From contig WFVD01000017.1 of the NCBI GenBank assembly GCA_015491865.1, forward strand, positions 1-49,757: DNA of 49,757 bases, read 5' to 3'. Shown in pieces: positions 34,650-44,034 of this stretch (positions are counted from its first letter, which is position 1; each line of letters begins with the position of its first letter). Below the pieces are notes generated by a model, which worked only from the letters and a program-made list of their open reading frames with translations, had not been told where the DNA came from and made no database searches. A program made the translations under genes and the position numbers. Origin of the DNA: Gammaproteobacteria bacterium (GTDB lineage: Bacteria > Pseudomonadota > Gammaproteobacteria > SZUA-140).

Positions 34650-35351
34650 GTGTCGAACACATCATCCATTCGAGTTTTAATCATTGAAGATGACAGCGAC
34701 CTTGCTGCTAATCTCTACGACTATCTGGAAGCTAAAGGACACCAGCCTGATTCGGCAGGTGACGGCATCACCGGCCTGCACCTTGCGATCACCAATGAAT
34801 ACGATGTGATCGTGATGGATGTCATGATGCCCGGCATGGATGGCTTCACTGCCTGCCGAAAACTACGTGAAGAGGCCAATAGCGCGACGCCAATATTGAT
34901 GTTAACTGCGCGCGACACCCTCGACGACAAGCTAGCAGGGTTCGAGAACGGTGCGGATGATTACCTTGTCAAACCCTTTGCTCTGAAAGAGCTCCTGGCA
35001 CGCATCACTGCACTTAGTCGGCGACAACTGAAAGATACAAACAAGCAGCTGATGTCAGTTGCAGATCTTGATTTCGACCCCAACACCCTTGAAGTTCACC
35101 GTCAGAAAAAGTTGATCACATTAACCCCAATCGCTTTAACCATACTTGAATTGCTTATTCGTCGCTCACCGAATGTGGTAAAGCGCCAGGATATTGAAAA
35201 AGAGGTATGGCATGACTCTCCACCAGATAGCGACGCTCTGCGTGCACACATTCACAGCCTGCGTGCAGCGATAGACAAACCCTTTGAAAAACAGCTGATT
35301 CATACCATTCATGGCATCGGCTTTCGCCTGGTAGATAGCGATGAATTATAG
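34650..35351 (+). CDS. OmpR-family response regulator
   Basis: 233 residues. The receiver (residues 7-120) has the acidic pair in IIEDDSD, acceptor D57 in VMDVMMPGMDG, and LTARD and VKPF. A winged-helix DNA-binding domain follows (about 135-230; LITLTPIALTILELLIRRSP, DALRAHIHSLRAAIDKPF, IHTIHGIGFRLV). I choose GTG 34650 after AAGGAGG (11-base spacing) because the open frame upstream begins with a TTG before that site. It overlaps the sensor kinase by 11 bases. OmpR-type regulators bind direct repeats with an 11-base period, as found at 41568-41595. Confidence 0.93.
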   Translation: MSNTSSIRVLIIEDDSDLAANLYDYLEAKGHQPDSAGDGITGLHLAITNEYDVIVMDVMMPGMDGFTACRKLREEANSATPILMLTARDTLDDKLAGFENGADDYLVKPFALKELLARITALSRRQLKDTNKQLMSVADLDFDPNTLEVHRQKKLITLTPIALTILELLIRRSPNVVKRQDIEKEVWHDSPPDSDALRAHIHSLRAAIDKPFEKQLIHTIHGIGFRLVDSDEL

Positions 35352-36624
35352 GCAGAGCCTGCGCCGTCGTATCACACTCTCTTTTCTACTTTTTGGGGCC
35401 TTACTAAGTCTGACGATTACGATTGGCGTCTATTTTGCCGTTGAAGATATTGAAGTAGAACTGGTCGAAGAGGGGCTGCAATCTGAGCTCGAATTCTTTC
35501 TCAAACAACAGGGCCGCCCACCCATTGGTGCCCACCAGCTTAGCTCGGACATTGAGCTCTACTATGTTGATGAAGCCAGCAAGGCTATCGTGCCTGAAAA
35601 CATCCGCAATCTAAGCAGTGGCCATCACGACCTTGAAACTGATCACGACCTTTTTCACATCCTCATTACCAATGAAAGTGACAATCGCACTCTCTACCTG
35701 GTGCGCAATGCAACCGCATTTGAGCAGCGAGAAGTTGCCCTCCACACCGCCCTGGTCGCTGCGGTGATTGTTGCCATTCTCATCGCACTATGGCTTGGCA
35801 GCTGGCTATCGGGAAAGATTATCCTGCCCGTCTCGACCCTGGCACAACAGGTGGCCGAGCTCAAGCCCGGGCACCACTCACCACTGCGGGAAACCAACAG
35901 ATATGCCGACGATGAGGTGGGGCAGTTGGCCGCGACCTTCGACCACTACCTGGACCAGCTAGAGCAGTTTATTGAACGGGAACAGGAGTTCACCTCTAAT
36001 GCAAGCCATGAGTTACGTACACCACTGGCGGTCATTAATAGCGCGGCTGAGCTGCTGCTGGAAAACCCCCAGCTTTCGGGGCGCGTACGCAGCCAGATTG
36101 AACGCATCGCGCGCGCTGGCAGTCGTATGTCACAAATGGTCGAGGTGTTGCTGCTGCTCGCAAGAGAGCCCAATCCAAACGATGCCAATGATAAACCAGA
36201 GCGGTGCAATCTAAAAGAGTCCTGCCTGGAAGTGAGTGAGCAACACCGCTTTCTACTACAGGGAAAGCCCGTTACCCTGCGCTGCGATATTATTAATGAC
36301 TTTGAGATAGAGACGCCCAGAGCCGTTGTCGCTATCGTGCTGGGCAACCTGCTGCGAAATGCCCTTATCTACACCAGTGAGGGCGAAGTGGTGCTGACGG
36401 TTAACAACGGCCTGGTTGAGATTAAAGATAGCGGCCCCGGTATTCCCAGGGAGCAACTAGAACAGATCTTTCAGCGCCACTATCGGGGAGCGCAGAGTGG
36501 TGGAAGCGGTATCGGGCTCGCCATCGTCAAGCGCATCTGCGAACGACAACGGTGGAAGATCGACATTAAAAGTGAAGAGGGAGTCGGAACCACTGTCCAG
36601 CTCTATTTTGGCAACAAGCAATAG
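35341..36624 (+). CDS. Membrane sensor histidine kinase
   Basis: 427 residues. TM1 spans about 12-33 and TM2 about 134-155, enclosing a 100-residue periplasmic domain rich in Asp/Glu (VEDIEVELVEEGLQSELEFF; SSGHHDLETDHDLFH). HAMP is at 156-210. HisKA has the phospho-acceptor H223 in NASHELRTPLA. The HATPase_c domain has the N-box LGNLLRNALIYT and G-boxes DSGPGIP and GGSGIGLAI. An acidic periplasmic domain is typical of sensors of cations or cationic peptides such as PhoQ, PmrB and CprS; the ligand here is inferred only. Overlaps the regulator gene. Confidence 0.92.
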   Translation: MNYRQSLRRRITLSFLLFGALLSLTITIGVYFAVEDIEVELVEEGLQSELEFFLKQQGRPPIGAHQLSSDIELYYVDEASKAIVPENIRNLSSGHHDLETDHDLFHILITNESDNRTLYLVRNATAFEQREVALHTALVAAVIVAILIALWLGSWLSGKIILPVSTLAQQVAELKPGHHSPLRETNRYADDEVGQLAATFDHYLDQLEQFIEREQEFTSNASHELRTPLAVINSAAELLLENPQLSGRVRSQIERIARAGSRMSQMVEVLLLLAREPNPNDANDKPERCNLKESCLEVSEQHRFLLQGKPVTLRCDIINDFEIETPRAVVAIVLGNLLRNALIYTSEGEVVLTVNNGLVEIKDSGPGIPREQLEQIFQRHYRGAQSGGSGIGLAIVKRICERQRWKIDIKSEEGVGTTVQLYFGNKQ

Positions 36625-37023
36625 TAAAGTTTTTCCAATACCCACCACTTTCCAGTACTCCACCACCCTCATCTCACCAGTAACAAGCCGGTACTCCTGC
36701 AATATCTATACTACAGAATATGAAGAACAGGCCGATAATTACTACTATCATTAACCGTTATCAAATGAATAGTCATGACCATTTTTTATACAGATGTGAT
36801 TGCCCAATATTCGCTACATACTGAACATAACCGCGATCTTAGCGCACAATTCTTTACTTGAGGATCAACTATCGGACCTATGCACGGTTTTTAATTTATG
36901 TTTCATATAACATTGATATAGGTAATATTGCTGACTCACATCACCCTCCCCTTATATCTGATCTGACTAGCAACCAACCTCAGTTAAAACGACATTTTCA
37001 ATATATAAAAAGGGCTCAAGCTT
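36625..37023. other. AT-rich upstream region of the first beta-helix gene
   Basis: No credible gene in 399 bases. The last 100 bases contain AT-rich promoter-like sequence (ATATATAAAAAGGG just before the start). No inverted repeat with a T-run after the kinase gene was found. Confidence 0.4.
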
Positions 37024-39300
37024 ATGTCAACTCATAAAATCCTTTCTATCTTCAAAAATGGTATGCATCTACTGATCATCTCATTACTAAGTGTTAGCTT
37101 GTACGCCAACGCCAGTAGCAACTACGTACCACCGATCGGCATCCCGATGCCCTCCTTTGGTCTAAACGAGGTTGCTCCGGCCCTCCCATCGCCGTGGAAT
37201 AGTGATGTTTCCGGCTTTTATTATATAAAATCTGGTGGAAGCAACAGTGGTAATGGGTACCCGGGAAACCCGCGTAACGCCATTCCCAACTCCGGGATAC
37301 CGGCTGGCGCTGTGGTCGTTATTGAAGGGCAATATAACACGGCACACTTATCGCTAACATTGAATGGCACGCAATCAAACCCGATTCACATTGTTAGCTC
37401 GAGCACGGCACAAGCGGTAATTAAACAGAAATGGGTGGTTACCGGCAGCTATTACATCATTGACGGGGTAAATGCCGAGTGGGATAACAGTTCAGGCAAC
37501 GGCAAGCTTTTAATCTCAGGCTCATACGCTGCAGTAAAAAATGGCAGCTTCCGGGGTGACACCAACAAAGGTATTGGCAGTGTCAGCATCTCTAATGGTG
37601 ACAACATCCTGTTCTACAACAACACGGTGCGCATTGCGGGAGACTGGCAGACGACCGAAGACCAGGATACCCACGCCATGGGTATCTCCACCAACATCAG
37701 TTATCTTTGGGTGCTGGACAACTCTTTTTCACGCAGCAGTGGTGATGGCATCCAGATCAATGCTGCTAACACTGCCAATCAACCCAATACGCATCACATC
37801 TATATTGGCCGCAACGTCGCGTTCGAAAACAAGCAGAATGGCTTCTGGACAAAACAGGCGACGGATGTCATTTTCTCCGAAAATATCGCCTATAACCATA
37901 TACCCAGCGGCTCTTCTCCGGGAGTTGGTTTAGGCCAGCAATACGGGCCGGAGAATGTCTGGTATCTCTTTAATAAGATCTACGATAACTACGGTGGGAT
38001 AACCGTTGCCTCCAGAAGCGGTGGCGTTGGCGAAAATGTTTATATTGTTGGCAATCAAATCTACAACAATAATCGCAACCTCAGTTTTGATCCAACAAAC
38101 AGCTGGGCGAATGCCGGTATCACCGTGGCGGGCGGCATTAACGTCGCAATTGTCAACAATACGCTTGATAATAACTCTGCCGGAATCAATACCCCGACTG
38201 GGTCCGCTAATTTCCTCATCCACAACAACATCATTGGAGCACCTGCGGTTACAGGTGCGAACAGCATCTTTATTTACGAGTCAACTACGGCAAATTTATC
38301 CAGCATCGATAATAACCTGTTTAAAGGCGGGGCTGTGATTCGTTGGGGCAGAGCGACACAGGATGATTTAAGCAGTTTTCAGGCGGCGTTCAGCAAGTGT
38401 CAAAACTGCGATGAGATCGATCCACTCTATCTCGATGCGCCCAATGCCAACTTCGATCTACAGGCATCAAGCCCGGCGATTGATAGCGGCATGGTGAGCT
38501 CGGTGTATCAGACATTCCAGGACGCTTATGGCATTGATATTCGTCTGGATGCAAAACGCCTTGCCCGCCCCCAGGGTAGTGGCTGGGATATCGGTGCCTT
38601 CGAATATAGTGCAAGCATATTGCCCGCCCCGAGCAGTCTGACGGCGACGGCGACATCATCCAGCCAGATCAACCTGAGCTGGACAGATAATGCCAGCAAT
38701 GAAGATGGCGTTACCATTCAATACTCAACGGACGGTGGCAATAGCTACAGTGACCTGACGAGTGTTAATGCAGACATCACCAGCTATCAGAATACAGGTC
38801 TGAGCGCTTCGACTACCTACCACTACCGGCTTTTTTCTTACAACGGCAGCGGCAACTCCGCCTATTCGAATTCAGCCAGCGCCACTACTCAGTCGCAAAC
38901 AGTAGCTGATACAACAGCACCAACCCTGTCGCTGATAGGCAATAATCCACAGGAGATCACCGTCGGCGAAGCCTATGTTGAACTAGGAGCCAGCGCAACA
39001 GACAATATCGATGGCGACATCAGTAGCAGCATCGTTATTAATTCCAGTAATGTCGACACCTCAACAACGGGCACTTATATGGTTACCTATAATGTCGTTG
39101 ATGCAGCAGGCAATAGCGCTACCACAGTCAACCGAACTGTCAACGTAGTTGCTGCAAGCACAACAAATACAGCTAACACAGCAAACAGCACGAATGCAGC
39201 AGCCTCATCAGGTGGCGGTGCTTTAAACAGCTGGTGGCTATTGCTGCTTCTATTTGCACGCAGGGCGGTGCAGTTCCCATTAACATATTTTAAAAAATAG
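37024..39300 (+). CDS. Secreted right-handed beta-helix protein with FN3, Ig-like and GlyGly-CTERM domains
   Basis: 758 residues. A signal peptide to about 31 is followed by the motif PPIGIPMPSFGLNE. Residues about 65-490 are a parallel beta-helix with the repeated pattern xxYIVGNQIYNNN, as in pectate-lyase-like proteins. An FN3 domain follows (about 535-625; INLSWTDNASNEDG, TTYHYRLFSYNGSGNSAYS), then a DUF5011-type Ig-like domain (about 632-710; TAPTLSLIGNNPQEITVG). The tail SSGGGALNSWWLLLLLFARR is a GlyGly-CTERM sorting signal, cut by rhombosortase before type II secretion or surface anchoring. A glycan ligand or substrate is likely but unproven. Paralogue follows. Confidence 0.88.
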   Translation: MSTHKILSIFKNGMHLLIISLLSVSLYANASSNYVPPIGIPMPSFGLNEVAPALPSPWNSDVSGFYYIKSGGSNSGNGYPGNPRNAIPNSGIPAGAVVVIEGQYNTAHLSLTLNGTQSNPIHIVSSSTAQAVIKQKWVVTGSYYIIDGVNAEWDNSSGNGKLLISGSYAAVKNGSFRGDTNKGIGSVSISNGDNILFYNNTVRIAGDWQTTEDQDTHAMGISTNISYLWVLDNSFSRSSGDGIQINAANTANQPNTHHIYIGRNVAFENKQNGFWTKQATDVIFSENIAYNHIPSGSSPGVGLGQQYGPENVWYLFNKIYDNYGGITVASRSGGVGENVYIVGNQIYNNNRNLSFDPTNSWANAGITVAGGINVAIVNNTLDNNSAGINTPTGSANFLIHNNIIGAPAVTGANSIFIYESTTANLSSIDNNLFKGGAVIRWGRATQDDLSSFQAAFSKCQNCDEIDPLYLDAPNANFDLQASSPAIDSGMVSSVYQTFQDAYGIDIRLDAKRLARPQGSGWDIGAFEYSASILPAPSSLTATATSSSQINLSWTDNASNEDGVTIQYSTDGGNSYSDLTSVNADITSYQNTGLSASTTYHYRLFSYNGSGNSAYSNSASATTQSQTVADTTAPTLSLIGNNPQEITVGEAYVELGASATDNIDGDISSSIVINSSNVDTSTTGTYMVTYNVVDAAGNSATTVNRTVNVVAASTTNTANTANSTNAAASSGGGALNSWWLLLLLFARRAVQFPLTYFKK

Positions 39301-39320
39301 ATTGCATGATCACGCCCCCC

Positions 39321-39340
39321 CGGCACTATTACTAGTGCTG
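39321..39340. repeat. Small hairpin between the paralogues
   Basis: CGGCACTA-TTAC-TAGTGCTG forms an eight-pair hairpin (one G.T). No T-run follows, so it is not a standard terminator. Confidence 0.35.
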
Positions 39341-39436
39341 AAGGGGCTGTTCAAACAAAAGCAGGGGGAAGGCAGAACGATTACCTGAAACCCCATCACT
39401 ATGCAACATGGAGGTTGCAGGAAACAAACGACAACG

Positions 39437-41512
39437 ATGAGGATCACAACAGTGCCGATACCCAATATTCCCTTTCTATTCATGAGCAAGGGGAAGCTGG
39501 CCATCGGCCTGCTGCTGATACTGCTCACTCTCAACGCTTATAGTGAACCGTATTCTCCACCCACCGGGATTCCCGCACCTGAATTCGGGATTAATGAGAC
39601 GGTAGAAAGCATCTACGGTTCAGATGCCTATTACACCCACTATGTAGATGCTAGCGATGTGAACGCTACTGATACTAATAACTCAAACGGCAGCCCTGCC
39701 AAACCCCGCTTAACAATACCAACAACATTAGCTGCGGGAAGCGTCGTTGAAGTACGTGGTGGCCCTTACAGTTCGCCCACCACCCTCACCTGGCAAATGA
39801 ATGGCACACCCACCGCTCCTGTTTTTATTCGTGGCGTTCCCAGCGGTAACCGTGTACAGATTCTCGGGCTTAGTGGCAGCTCACCCAGATTACAGCTCGA
39901 CTTTGAAGGGCGCTATTTCATTGTTGAAAATATCGATTTCTATAACAAAGTCACCATCAGTTTTGACCCATCGGTGGAATATGGGACATTAAGAAATAGT
40001 GAAGTCCACAACCCGGAAAACTCTACCGGTGCGCTTAACCCAACCGTTAATGCGCAGGGCACGCATATTGTTATCTATAACAATGAAATCCATGACAATG
40101 TAAGGGCAGCTAACAAAGACAACCATGGCGTACAAGGTGGTGCGGGTGGCAATCGAATATGGGTATTAAATAACACTATCTACAATAACGGCGGCAATGG
40201 ATTTCAGGCCTGCAACCGCTGCAACACCGCTCCGCTCGGCATCCCCCGATTCATCTATATCGGCGGCAATGAGTTTTATGGCGATAAAGAAGTCGCGATA
40301 GCGCTCAAGTATGCGGAAGATGTGATCATATCTGAAAACAGGATTCATGATTATATGCTGGCCAGTAGCACAGCGATGGTGAGCGGAATCATTATCGGCG
40401 CTGACGGATACCCAGAAAGGGTTTGGGTATTAAACAATGAGATCTACCGAAGCATTAGAGGGATCAGAATTGAAGAAGCCGTTGATCTGTGGATGATCGG
40501 CAACGTAATTTACGACATCGAACAGATGGCTTTTAATATTGAGAAAACGAATCCCAATACCAATATTATCGGCAATACCATATCGAACGCCGATGTTTTC
40601 ATTAACCAGGATCGCTGGACAACGCCGATATTAACCGTAAGTAACAATATCGTCGTCAATATGGCAGGCGTTCTCAACGGCAGTCACATGAATATTGAAA
40701 GTTCGCAGGTCTATTCGAACGCAGCTTTCAGTAATAATCTTTTCTGGCAAAATGGCAGTGATATTCTGTTGAACCTTGGGGGAGGTAGTTCAGGACCCTA
40801 CAGTGCATTTAGCTCAACAGAAGAGTTTAATACGGCCTCTTTTGGTAACAATAATATTATCGCTGACCCGCTGTTTGTTAATGCTACCAATAAAAACTTT
40901 CAACTTCAAAGTGGTTCACCCGCCATCGACAATGGGCTGGTGAGCACTGCTTACCAAACCTTTCAGAGCACCTATGGTATCGATATTCGTCAGGATGCTA
41001 AAAAGCTATCTCGCCCACAGGAAAACGGCTGGGAAATCGGGGCGTATGAGTACAGCGCAAGCCTCTTACCCGCCCCAGGCAATCTAACAGCTACAGCAAT
41101 ATCATCGACTCAAATCAACCTGAGCTGGAGTGATAATGCTAGCAATGAGGATGGGCAGACCATTCAATATTCAACGGATGGCGGGAGTAATTTCAGCGAT
41201 CTAACAAGTGTTAGCGCAAATACTACCAGCTATCAGAATACTGGCCTGAACGCGTCAACGACCTATCACTACCGGCTTTTTTCTTACAACGGCAGCGGTA
41301 ACTCCGCCTATTCAAATTCGGCCAGCGCCACTACGCAAGCGCAGGGCTCCACACAAAACACAAGCAATAACAGCAGCAGTAACACAGCTAGTGCGGCCTC
41401 AGGTGGCGGTGGAGGCGGCTTTCTGAGTGGATGGCTGCTGATCGCAATGTTATCTATCTCGGTGCTCAGGCAAGGTGAAAAACACTTTCAACGCCACCAC
41501 TCAAATACATGA
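39437..41512 (+). CDS. Second secreted beta-helix GlyGly-CTERM protein
   Basis: 691 residues from ATG 39437 (AGGAAA 14 bases upstream); ATG 39482, directly before the hydrophobic signal (LAIGLLLILLTLNAYS), is an equal alternative. It shares the mature N-terminal motif PPTGIPAPEFGINE with its neighbour. The beta-helix (about 90-500) has WVLNNTIYNNGGNG and WVLNNEIYRSIRGI turns. It has one FN3 domain nearly identical to that of the neighbour, no DUF5011 domain, and a GlyGly-CTERM tail (GGGGGGFLSGWLLIAML). The helix parts have diverged but the FN3 DNA has not. An intrinsic terminator follows. Confidence 0.87.
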   Translation: MRITTVPIPNIPFLFMSKGKLAIGLLLILLTLNAYSEPYSPPTGIPAPEFGINETVESIYGSDAYYTHYVDASDVNATDTNNSNGSPAKPRLTIPTTLAAGSVVEVRGGPYSSPTTLTWQMNGTPTAPVFIRGVPSGNRVQILGLSGSSPRLQLDFEGRYFIVENIDFYNKVTISFDPSVEYGTLRNSEVHNPENSTGALNPTVNAQGTHIVIYNNEIHDNVRAANKDNHGVQGGAGGNRIWVLNNTIYNNGGNGFQACNRCNTAPLGIPRFIYIGGNEFYGDKEVAIALKYAEDVIISENRIHDYMLASSTAMVSGIIIGADGYPERVWVLNNEIYRSIRGIRIEEAVDLWMIGNVIYDIEQMAFNIEKTNPNTNIIGNTISNADVFINQDRWTTPILTVSNNIVVNMAGVLNGSHMNIESSQVYSNAAFSNNLFWQNGSDILLNLGGGSSGPYSAFSSTEEFNTASFGNNNIIADPLFVNATNKNFQLQSGSPAIDNGLVSTAYQTFQSTYGIDIRQDAKKLSRPQENGWEIGAYEYSASLLPAPGNLTATAISSTQINLSWSDNASNEDGQTIQYSTDGGSNFSDLTSVSANTTSYQNTGLNASTTYHYRLFSYNGSGNSAYSNSASATTQAQGSTQNTSNNSSSNTASAASGGGGGGFLSGWLLIAMLSISVLRQGEKHFQRHHSNT

Positions 41513-41523
41513 ATATTCCCACG

Positions 41524-41564
41524 CGATTAGCGCCCCTCGCAGTGCGCTAATCGATTATTTTTTC
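41524..41564 (+). terminator. Intrinsic terminator
   Basis: CGATTAGCGC (41524-41533) and GCGCTAATCG (41544-41553) form a perfect ten-pair stem with a ten-base loop, followed by ATTATTTTTTCT. It closes the beta-helix pair and insulates the next operon. Confidence 0.9.
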
Positions 41565-41567
41565 TAT

Positions 41568-41595
41568 CTTAACGAAATCTTAACACTGGTTTAAC
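41568..41595 (+). promoter_or_regulatory. Triple YTTAAC direct repeat, response-regulator site
   Basis: CTTAAC (41568-41573), CTTAAC (41579-41584), TTTAAC (41590-41595): three copies, each spaced by five bases, giving an exact 11-base period. This is the layout of PmrA-type boxes (YTTAA-N6 repeats) bound by OmpR-family dimers on one DNA face. Confidence 0.65.
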
Positions 41596-41617
41596 AAGGG
41601 CTTTACACCGCTATTGT
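41590..41617 (+). promoter_or_regulatory. Probable activated promoter of the hemolysin-family operon
   Basis: The third repeat TTTAAC serves as the -35, followed by 16 bases and TATTGT (41612-41617). Overlap of the activator repeats with a poor -35 is the usual arrangement for activator-dependent promoters. Confidence 0.5.
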
Positions 41618-41667
41618 TACATTGTCTCCACGCTAGGCACACAGGGTGCCGGAAGGAGATAAACAGC

Positions 41668-42471
41668 ATGACAATTTCAACTGCTAAAGTCGCACTCCAT
41701 GACCGTAATAACAGTGGTGCAGAAAGCGCGCACGATGTTGAGATCACCCTTGTTAGCGAACAGGAGAGTGCGCGTAAAGAGATAGAGCGTTTTATCCGGA
41801 CTGTTTTCCGGCGCGCCTATGGAGCAAGGGTTAACCTCTTTCCCCCGCACCTGCTCTGTATGCGCCAGGATGGCAGAGTTCTCGCGGCACTGGGGTTACG
41901 ACCTGCAGAAGAGGCTCCACTATTCCTCGAAACCTATCTCGATAAACCCATCGAAAACAGGCTGGCAGAAATAAGCGCCCGCCCAATTGACCGCAGTCGT
42001 GTCATCGAAGTCGGCAGTCTTGCATCTTCGCATGGAGGTGGTGCACGCGCACTGATCATCACCTTGACAGCCTACCTTAGCGGCGCCAGCTATGAGTGGG
42101 CCGTTTTTACTGCGACACCACAGGTGCGTAACAGTTTTGTAAAACTGGGCATTGAACTTATCCCCCTGGCCCAGGCGGACAAAACACGCCTGAAAGAAGC
42201 GCAACATAGCTGGGGCAGTTATTACGACCAGCACCCCATGGTTGTCGCCTGCGATGTCAGGCAGGGCTTCACTGCCGTCCGCAAGGCGCTAGAGAGTGAA
42301 CGCCTCTTCCCTACTGCCAGCCAGCTCTGGAATGATGCGATTGAGGCAGGACGTCTGGGCTGCCTGTGGCAACCCCCTCGCACGCTAGAAAGTCGCTGGC
42401 CCGCATGGATGTTCCCCAACGAATTTTCGCACAGCCACGCCTCATACAACCAGAACCACGATGAAGTTTAA
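41668..42471 (+). CDS. Thermostable hemolysin family protein (PF12261 type)
   Basis: 267 residues, no signal peptide. VRVN-like segments FIRTVFRRAYGARVNLFPPHL, EEAPLFLETYLDKPIE, VIEVGSLASSHGGGARALII and WAVFTATPQVRNSFVKLGI are typical of the family named after Vibrio delta-VPH. The fold is reminiscent of GNAT/autoinducer-synthase acyltransferases, and the cytosolic profile fits an enzyme better than a pore-forming toxin; this is inference. AAGGAG lies nine bases before the ATG. It is the first gene of an operon with an AMP-ligase, a diiron oxidase-like protein and an SDR. Confidence 0.85.
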   Translation: MTISTAKVALHDRNNSGAESAHDVEITLVSEQESARKEIERFIRTVFRRAYGARVNLFPPHLLCMRQDGRVLAALGLRPAEEAPLFLETYLDKPIENRLAEISARPIDRSRVIEVGSLASSHGGGARALIITLTAYLSGASYEWAVFTATPQVRNSFVKLGIELIPLAQADKTRLKEAQHSWGSYYDQHPMVVACDVRQGFTAVRKALESERLFPTASQLWNDAIEAGRLGCLWQPPRTLESRWPAWMFPNEFSHSHASYNQNHDEV

Positions 42472-42480
42472 CCAATAACC

Positions 42481-44034
42481 ATGAATGCAATACTCAATAC
42501 AATTAATCAATTTGCGCAAAGCACCCCAGATTCGATTGCAATTGAGGGTGATGAGCTACACCTCAGTTATCGTGCCCTGCAAAATGAGGCAATAAAACTC
42601 AGCGACCATTTTAAGCGCCAACAGATCCGTTGCCTGGCGCTACTGATGGACAACAGCCCTGCCTGGGTGGTGTTTGATCTCGCTGCCCAGATGGCAGATA
42701 CCACGCTGATTCCACTACCACCATTCTTCACCCCGGAACAGATCCATCATACGTTAGCGGATGCGGCTGTAGACACGCTCATTACTGATCAGAGTGTACT
42801 GATTTCGAAACTGTTTCCAGCAGCAAGGCCGCGCCCCATCCAGAAAGTGGCGGGTAAAAGTTGCTGGCAAGCTACACTCACTGAGAGCGCGACGCGCAAG
42901 CCCGAATTAAACGGCATCGCCAAGGTCACCTACACCTCCGGCACGACTGGCGCCCCCAAAGGGGTCTGCCTGACGCAGGAAGCGATGAATAATGTATCGA
43001 TCTCTTTAAAGCAGGCGATAGGGGTCAACGCCAGGGATCGTCATCTCTGCCTGTTGCCGTTAGCTGTCCTGCTAGAAAATACGGGTGGTGTTTATACAAC
43101 ACTGCTGGCCGGTGGATGCTGCATAATACCGAGCCTGAGTAAGACCGGCATCTCTGGTGCAACAAAACTCGACCCTGAACTCATGGCCAATGCGATTCGC
43201 GCAGCGGATGCGAGCACACTTATCCTGCTACCACAGATGTTGCAGGCATTAATCACCGAGGTGCGTGCGACCATGCCACTCCCTCAACGGCTCCGTTTTA
43301 TTGCCGTTGGTGGCGCGCCAGTGGCACGCACGCTGTTAGAGCAGGCAGCGGCGATCAATCTTCCCGTCTTTGAAGGGTATGGCCTCTCGGAATGTGCATC
43401 GGTTATCGCCGTCAACACCCCCGCCAGCCAGCGGCTCGGCAGCGTCGGTAAATTACTGCCTCACACACAGATAAGATTTAATCACGATGGCGAGATCCTG
43501 CTGGCAGGAAACCTCTTCAGTGGCTATCTCAATCATGCGGCGCGTGGTGGCCGGTGGTATGCCAGTGGTGACCTTGGATATCTGGATAGTGATGGATTTC
43601 TCTATCTCACAGGACGAAAGAAAAACTGCTTCATCACCAGCTTTGGTCGCAATGTGGCACCTGAGTGGGTCGAAAAAGAGTTAACTGTACAACCGGCCAT
43701 CGCCCAGGCAGCCCTCTTTGGTGAAGCACAGCCTTATAACGTCGCCGTTATCACCCCTGAAGCAGGTACCTCGCAGTCAGATGCACAGATCGATGCCGCG
43801 ATTGCAGCGGCTAATCGGCAACTGCCCGATTATGCGCAGGTATCCGCATGGCTTCTTGCAGATGAGCCTTTCAGCATCGCCAACCAGCAACTCACCGCGA
43901 CCGGGCGCGTGCGTCACGAAGCTGTCTGGGAGCACTATGGTGAGCGAATCAACCAGTACTACCGTCAACAAGGTAGTCACACCAGACTGATTAACAACCG
44001 TAAGGAGGCAACATGCCATTCTTTAATGACTTGA
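42481..44034 (+). CDS. AMP-binding (acyl-adenylate-forming) enzyme
   Basis: 517 residues of the ANL superfamily, which activates a carboxylic acid as its adenylate and may pass it to CoA or a carrier. A3 is YTSGTTGAPKG (about 149-159), A5 GYGLSEC (about 300), A7 YASGDLG (about 360) and A8 GRKKNCFITSFGRN (about 379). At A10 the usual catalytic Lys (TGK) is Arg in LTATGRVRHE, which would be expected to slow adenylation. The substrate is probably a fatty or other hydrophobic acid. It starts nine bases after the hemolysin-family gene and overlaps the next gene by 22 bases. Confidence 0.88.
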   Translation: MNAILNTINQFAQSTPDSIAIEGDELHLSYRALQNEAIKLSDHFKRQQIRCLALLMDNSPAWVVFDLAAQMADTTLIPLPPFFTPEQIHHTLADAAVDTLITDQSVLISKLFPAARPRPIQKVAGKSCWQATLTESATRKPELNGIAKVTYTSGTTGAPKGVCLTQEAMNNVSISLKQAIGVNARDRHLCLLPLAVLLENTGGVYTTLLAGGCCIIPSLSKTGISGATKLDPELMANAIRAADASTLILLPQMLQALITEVRATMPLPQRLRFIAVGGAPVARTLLEQAAAINLPVFEGYGLSECASVIAVNTPASQRLGSVGKLLPHTQIRFNHDGEILLAGNLFSGYLNHAARGGRWYASGDLGYLDSDGFLYLTGRKKNCFITSFGRNVAPEWVEKELTVQPAIAQAALFGEAQPYNVAVITPEAGTSQSDAQIDAAIAAANRQLPDYAQVSAWLLADEPFSIANQQLTATGRVRHEAVWEHYGERINQYYRQQGSHTRLINNRKEATCHSLMT

